64,000 nt of DNA from CAKOSP01 sp964369845 (GTDB taxonomy: Bacteria > Bacillota_I > Bacilli_A > RF39 > UBA660). The stretch spans positions 1 to 64,000 of the forward strand of contig CAYJFJ010000002.1 of assembly GCA_964369845.1 (NCBI GenBank), written 5' to 3'. A model generated the notes under the pieces. The model was not told the origin of the DNA, ran no database searches, and was given only the letters and a program-made list of their open reading frames with translations. Shown here in pieces: positions 60,023 to 64,000 of the stretch (the first letter of the stretch is position 1; every line of letters begins with the position of its first letter). Position numbers and translations under genes: made by a program.

Positions 60023-61927
60023 TTAATTTAACTGTAATAAAACTGTACCTTTTTCCTTCACATAAGTTCCACACTCTGGACTTTGATAAAATACTTCATT
60101 ACCTTCACCAGAAAATTCTACCGTAAAATTTTTTAAGTTATTTACCGCATCTTCATATGATAATCCTTCAACACATGGAGTTGATAAGTATTTTGTATCA
60201 AGCCATGTATATTCTCTTGGAATTACATCTGTGCTTGCTTCATAACCATATAAATCTATTGCTGTTGAAAAGATATTTTTAGCTACTGGAGCTGCGACTG
60301 TTCCTCCATACTGCACTACATTTTTAGGACTATCTACTGCAACATATACTACTATTTCCGGATTATCTGCTGGCATAAAACCAATAAATGATAATATGTA
60401 CTCTGTAGCTGAATATGCGCCGTCCACTACTTTTTGTGCTGTTCCAGTTTTCCCTCCTATTTTGTAGTTTTCTATATAAGCATTTTTTCCTGTACCATTT
60501 GCTACTACACTTTCTAAAGCAAATCTTACTAGTTCGCTTGTTTCTTCACTTACTACACTGTGCTGCATAACAGGCTCCATTAATTGAATTAAAGCATTTG
60601 TTTCACTTTCAAGAAGTGATCCTACTATGTAAGGTGTGTATAAATAACCACCGTTTATTGCTGCACTTACTGCATTTACTTGCTGCACTGCCGTTACTGA
60701 TACACCTTGTCCAAATGCTGTTGTTGCTGTTTCTACTGGTCCCATTTTTTCTATATCAAATAATATACCTGAAGATTCTCCGTTTAAATCTATACCTGTT
60801 TTTTCACCAAAACCAAATAATTCAATATATTCCATTAACGTCTCTGTACCAAGTCTGTTTCCCATCTCTACAAATCCAGGATTGCATGAATTTTCTACTA
60901 CTTCTAGAAATGATTGATCGCCATGACCTCCACTTTTCCAGCAGTGAAGTGTAGATCCTTCTACATTAATACTTCCTGAATCAAAATATCTATCTTCAAA
61001 TAAATTTATTACTTCTTCTTCAAGCGCTGAGGCAAGCGTCGAGATTTTGAAGGTAGAACCAGGTTCGAATGTAGCCCAAATTGGCAAATTACGATTAATA
61101 ACTTCCAGTGAATACTCATTATAATTATTAGAATCAAATGTAGGTCTTGAACTCATAGCTAGCACTTCTCCAGTATTTGGATTCATTGCCATAATCATTG
61201 CTGATGCTGGATCATACATTTCTACTATTTTATCTAACTCATTTTCAACAGCTAACTGTAAATCTAAATCTATAGTTAACTGCACCGTAATTCCATTTAC
61301 AGGCTCTTCATATATTTCTGCAAGTTCTAATTTATTTCCTTTACCATCCGAAAAATACTTTATTGATCCTGATTTTCCTGTTAAATACTCATCATAATAT
61401 AACTCTATACCTGATAATCCTTGATTATCTATACCAACATACCCTAAAACATGTGATAATAAATCTTCATATGGATAATATCTTTTAGATTCTTTTAATA
61501 AATAAACTCCATCAATATTTAAATTATTTATTTCTTCTGCAAGTTCATAACTTAAATTTCTTCCTTCTGGATGTACTCTTTCTATCGATACGTTTTTATT
61601 AAAGTGCTCTAATAAGTTTTCATAATCCACATTTATTATTTCTGATATTTTTTTAGCCGCATCTTCTTTATTTTCTACTTGATTTGGTACTATAACTAAG
61701 GATGTAGTTGTAATATTATCAGCTAAAACTTCACCATCTCTATCTAAAATCAAACCTCTATCAGCTGAAACTGGTAAATTTCTACTCCATAAATTTTCTG
61801 CTAAAGTATTTAATTTATCATATGAGAAAACTTGTATATAAAATACTCTGGCTATAATAATAATTAGCGAAATTACTATTACTATAAATACAAAACGAAT
61901 TCTAACATGCACATTATTTAAAAACAT
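60023..61927 (-). CDS. Class B penicillin-binding protein with PASTA domain (FtsI/SpoVD-like)
   Basis: 634 residues. N-terminal anchor (FVFIVIVISLIIIIARVFYI, 12-31), PBP dimerisation domain, transpeptidase with STFK (291-294), SCN (347-349) and KTGTAQ (493-498), and one C-terminal PASTA domain (about 580-634). PBP of this form is FtsI or the sporulation SpoVD; sequence alone does not decide. Cross-links peptidoglycan with a SEDS partner. GGTGAT precedes the ATG. Sits just upstream of mraY. Confidence 0.95.
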   Translation of the reverse strand: MFLNNVHVRIRFVFIVIVISLIIIIARVFYIQVFSYDKLNTLAENLWSRNLPVSADRGLILDRDGEVLADNITTTSLVIVPNQVENKEDAAKKISEIINVDYENLLEHFNKNVSIERVHPEGRNLSYELAEEINNLNIDGVYLLKESKRYYPYEDLLSHVLGYVGIDNQGLSGIELYYDEYLTGKSGSIKYFSDGKGNKLELAEIYEEPVNGITVQLTIDLDLQLAVENELDKIVEMYDPASAMIMAMNPNTGEVLAMSSRPTFDSNNYNEYSLEVINRNLPIWATFEPGSTFKISTLASALEEEVINLFEDRYFDSGSINVEGSTLHCWKSGGHGDQSFLEVVENSCNPGFVEMGNRLGTETLMEYIELFGFGEKTGIDLNGESSGILFDIEKMGPVETATTAFGQGVSVTAVQQVNAVSAAINGGYLYTPYIVGSLLESETNALIQLMEPVMQHSVVSEETSELVRFALESVVANGTGKNAYIENYKIGGKTGTAQKVVDGAYSATEYILSFIGFMPADNPEIVVYVAVDSPKNVVQYGGTVAAPVAKNIFSTAIDLYGYEASTDVIPREYTWLDTKYLSTPCVEGLSYEDAVNNLKNFTVEFSGEGNEVFYQSPECGTYVKEKGTVLLQLN

Positions 61928-61985
61928 TTCTTATCACCATTATAATTATATTAACTTGCTAGTTAATTATTATATTTTTTGTTCT

Positions 61986-62026
61986 ATGCATAAAAAAAAT
62001 TGAAAGTTTTAACAATCAATTTTTAT
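61986..62026 (-). terminator. Terminator after the Ig-repeat surface gene
   Basis: Minus strand AATTGA-loop-TCAATT followed by a long T run, after the stop at 62023. Confidence 0.75.
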
Positions 62027-64000
62027 TTTTCTAAACCTGTATACTTTCCAGTTCCGTTGCTTCCATAAAATTTATTTTCTACTAAATCATATAGACCCAT
62101 TTCACCAGTTGAATTCAATTTAACTGGTATGTAATCTCTTATTACTTCACCGTTAGTAGCATCTGTTATTTTAAATGATTTTATTTTTCCGACTAAGTTT
62201 CTATTATCAACTGCTCCACTTTGTAGTACGTTTGTTCCGCCTATTCTAATGTCAGTTTCATATTCAAGCGGAATTAATTTTTGCCCTACAACAGGGTAAG
62301 TTATGTCATTTATTTTTAAACTAAATCTAGTAAAATACATTTTATACCAAACATTGTTTGATAAAATTGGAGAAAAACGTCTTGTAGGTCCACCATAAGC
62401 GTTATATACTCCTGATGGCATTACGTGTATTCCTATTGAATAGTTATAATCTAACCTTCCTCCAACTATCCATGAACCATTATTTTTTGAAGAATTAGTT
62501 ACTAAAAATTCTGATTCAAATATATAATCTCCAGTATTAGGTACTCCTGTTTCGATAAACTGAGTTCCATCACCTTCAACATACTCAAGTAATGTATAAG
62601 TATCCAATACTACAATTGTAGTGTTTATAACGTTTGTAAGTCCTGCAACTGATGTAGCAGTACATGTAAGATCATGAGTTCCTACAGAAAGTGATGTTGT
62701 ATCAATTATGTTACAAATGAAAGTTCCTGTTGATGGACCAAATGATGTTTCAAAATAACTATAAACATCTACTTCTTGTTCATTTTCAATTTCTATTGGT
62801 TTTTTCTGACTAATTGATGGAATTGTTTGATCTATTTTTATTGTTTCGCTAAACGTTACTTCATTACCAGCGTTATCTTTTATTAAAATATTTACTGTTG
62901 TTCCAATAGTATTACCATTAATTTCTGCAATATCTATAGTTGCATAATCTACTCCTGATACACTATCTATTCCAGATGGGTTTTGAATAGTTACATCTGA
63001 AGTATACCATCCATTTGATCCAAGTGTTCCTATTATAACTAAATCTCCTAGCAATGGAAATTCTTTATCGATTTTAACTTCTTGACTTTCATTAGTTATG
63101 TGCCCTGCATTATCTTCTGTATTAAGTTCTACTGTAGTATTTGTAGTACTTCCAGTAATAATAGTAATATTAAGTTCAGATTCCTTAACTCCTGATATAT
63201 CGTCTGTTCCACTTGTGTTTTCCACTGTAACATCTGATGTATACCATCCATTTTCACCTTCAGTTCCATTTAAAACTATTTCTCCTGAATCCGGGTTTTT
63301 TAAATCTACTTTTATGTCAAATACTGCTGTTGCAACGTGACCTGCCATATCTAGTACTTGAAATTCTATTTGAGTTCCTGTTGTTTCATAGTCAATTACT
63401 ACATCTAAAGCATTTAACGCTGAAGTATTGACTCCTGAAATTGCATCTGTTGCTATAATATTTTCAACTTCTACAATTGATGTATACCATCCGTTTGCTA
63501 AATTTCCTGTTAAATCATAACTATGAATAATTGGCGCCGTTTTATCTATTTTTAAATTTACTATTTCTGTTTTTATATTTCCTGCTTTATCTACTGCTGT
63601 TATTATTAAATCTGTTCCACTAGTTTCTTCTGTAAAAGAAGTTTTATTTGCAGAAACCGATACAACACCCGATAAATTATCTGTTGCTGTTGGTGTACTT
63701 ACATCTACATTAGATACATAATAATTATTTGATCCCTTTGTTCCAGAAATACTATAATTTACTACCGGAGCTGTTTTGTCTATTTTCACTAATACTTTTT
63801 CTTCTGCATAGTTTCCTGCATTATCAGTTACTTTTATAGTAATATATTCACCTGTTGTTTCATTACTTAATGTTTCATTAATAATTTCTACATCTTTTAT
63901 TCCTGAAATGCTATCTACTACATCATAAGATGTTAATTCAACATCTGTATTATACCACTCTTTTGGTACTGAGTTATTTATTAAAATATTAGATATTTCT
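62023..64000 (-). CDS. Large surface protein with Ig-like repeats and LamG-like end (partial)
   Basis: The frame is open to the window edge, so only the C-terminal part (about 659 residues) is seen; the codon at 63789 that looks like a start is an internal GTG. Repeats of about 85 residues carry GWYTSDVTVENTSG, D-x-I/V-SGV and DNAGH; at least four full copies and a fifth at the edge. They are followed by an HYR-like stretch and a terminal LamG/concanavalin-like domain (LLEYVEGDGTQFIETGVPNT through IRIGGTNVLQSG). Probably a wall- or membrane-bound adhesin. No sortase motif is seen at the C-terminus. Confidence 0.85.
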   Translation of the reverse strand, partial: EISNILINNSVPKEWYNTDVELTSYDVVDSISGIKDVEIINETLSNETTGEYITIKVTDNAGNYAEEKVLVKIDKTAPVVNYSISGTKGSNNYYVSNVDVSTPTATDNLSGVVSVSANKTSFTEETSGTDLIITAVDKAGNIKTEIVNLKIDKTAPIIHSYDLTGNLANGWYTSIVEVENIIATDAISGVNTSALNALDVVIDYETTGTQIEFQVLDMAGHVATAVFDIKVDLKNPDSGEIVLNGTEGENGWYTSDVTVENTSGTDDISGVKESELNITIITGSTTNTTVELNTEDNAGHITNESQEVKIDKEFPLLGDLVIIGTLGSNGWYTSDVTIQNPSGIDSVSGVDYATIDIAEINGNTIGTTVNILIKDNAGNEVTFSETIKIDQTIPSISQKKPIEIENEQEVDVYSYFETSFGPSTGTFICNIIDTTSLSVGTHDLTCTATSVAGLTNVINTTIVVLDTYTLLEYVEGDGTQFIETGVPNTGDYIFESEFLVTNSSKNNGSWIVGGRLDYNYSIGIHVMPSGVYNAYGGPTRRFSPILSNNVWYKMYFTRFSLKINDITYPVVGQKLIPLEYETDIRIGGTNVLQSGAVDNRNLVGKIKSFKITDATNGEVIRDYIPVKLNSTGEMGLYDLVENKFYGSNGTGKYTGLEK
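62800..64000 (-). repeat. Tandem Ig-like repeat units in coding sequence
   Basis: Approximately 250-bp units, four full and one partial, within the surface gene; the core GWYTSDVT is nearly constant (variants NYYVSNVD, GWYTSIVE, EWYNTDVE). Confidence 0.8.

Noticed and set aside
1..64000. CRISPR arrays, tRNA or rRNA genes, insertion sequences
   Set aside because: No spaced identical repeats of the CRISPR kind, no CCA-ended cloverleaf and no transposase were found; tandem repeats seen are all coding.
1..64000. Mycoplasma-type code (TGA as Trp)
   Set aside because: TGA ends several genes (ATGA overlaps at 29422 and 45177; ftsW), and Trp codons are TGG.

Overview
The window comes from an AT-rich (about a quarter to 30% G+C by eye), cell-walled, anaerobic bacterium of the Firmicutes/Bacilli side. 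Support: RecO, Era, DgkA, YbeY, YqfC and YqfD lie in an order close to that of Bacillus; a T-box controls valS; MraY, a SEDS protein and a PASTA penicillin-binding protein are present; ribosome binding sites are AAAGGAGG-like; and a rubredoxin-fused [FeFe]-hydrogenase is encoded. TGA is used as a stop (for example at the ATGA junctions near 29422 and 45177), so this is not a Mycoplasma-type code. A gut RF39/Mollicutes-like lineage is a plausible placement, but that is inference. About 60 genes are on the minus strand and only three are convincing on the plus strand, so the window probably lies on one replichore.

Layout, left to right. 0.2-2.1 kb: a repeat protein of unknown function. 2.2-7.8 kb: the recO-yqzL-era-dgkA-ybeY-vanZ-yqfD-yqfC block plus two unknown genes. 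7.9-11.2 kb: a DUF2207 membrane protein and a BspA-like surface protein. 11.3-14.7 kb: T-box, HD-domain gene, valS. 14.8-20.1 kb: secreted or anchored proteins of unknown function, two with WG-like repeats, and a candidate small RNA in the only gene-free stretch over 300 bp. 20.2-26.5 kb: pyk, cmk, lysS and a second surface protein with the same N-terminal module as the first. 26.5-33.3 kb: ArsR regulator, repeat-bearing SF2 helicase, flavoprotein, YolD and Y-family polymerase. 33.3-38.3 kb: LysR regulator divergent from a Nudix-PHP fusion, then the hydrogenase. 38.3-41.0 kb: an overlapping four-gene DNA-alkylation repair operon. 41-49 kb: an accessory region (Nudix, GrpB-GNAT, ATP-grasp, HAD, GDPD) ending in a HIT-Fic cassette bracketed by partial duplications of ftsW and the GDPD gene. 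49-53 kb: ftsW, two proteins made of RNA-polymerase alpha-CTD-like repeats, and a Rel protein whose synthetase site looks degenerate. 53-64 kb: GH25 lysozyme, a Nudix/Gre-like/HelD operon, a MazG-like gene with trpS, mraY, a PASTA PBP, and the 3' part of a large Ig-repeat surface protein.

How the genes work together. Envelope synthesis (mraY, SEDS, PBP, undecaprenol kinase, VanZ-like) is scattered rather than in one dcw cluster. The alkylation genes form a tight Ada-type response unit that also encodes DUF1848, a protein with a radical-SAM-like cysteine motif. HelD overlaps a Gre-like factor, pointing to RNA-polymerase rescue. The strongest leads are the DUF1848-containing repair operon, the mosaic duplication around HIT-Fic, the hydrolase-only-looking Rel, the alpha-CTD repeat proteins and the HelD/Gre-like operon.
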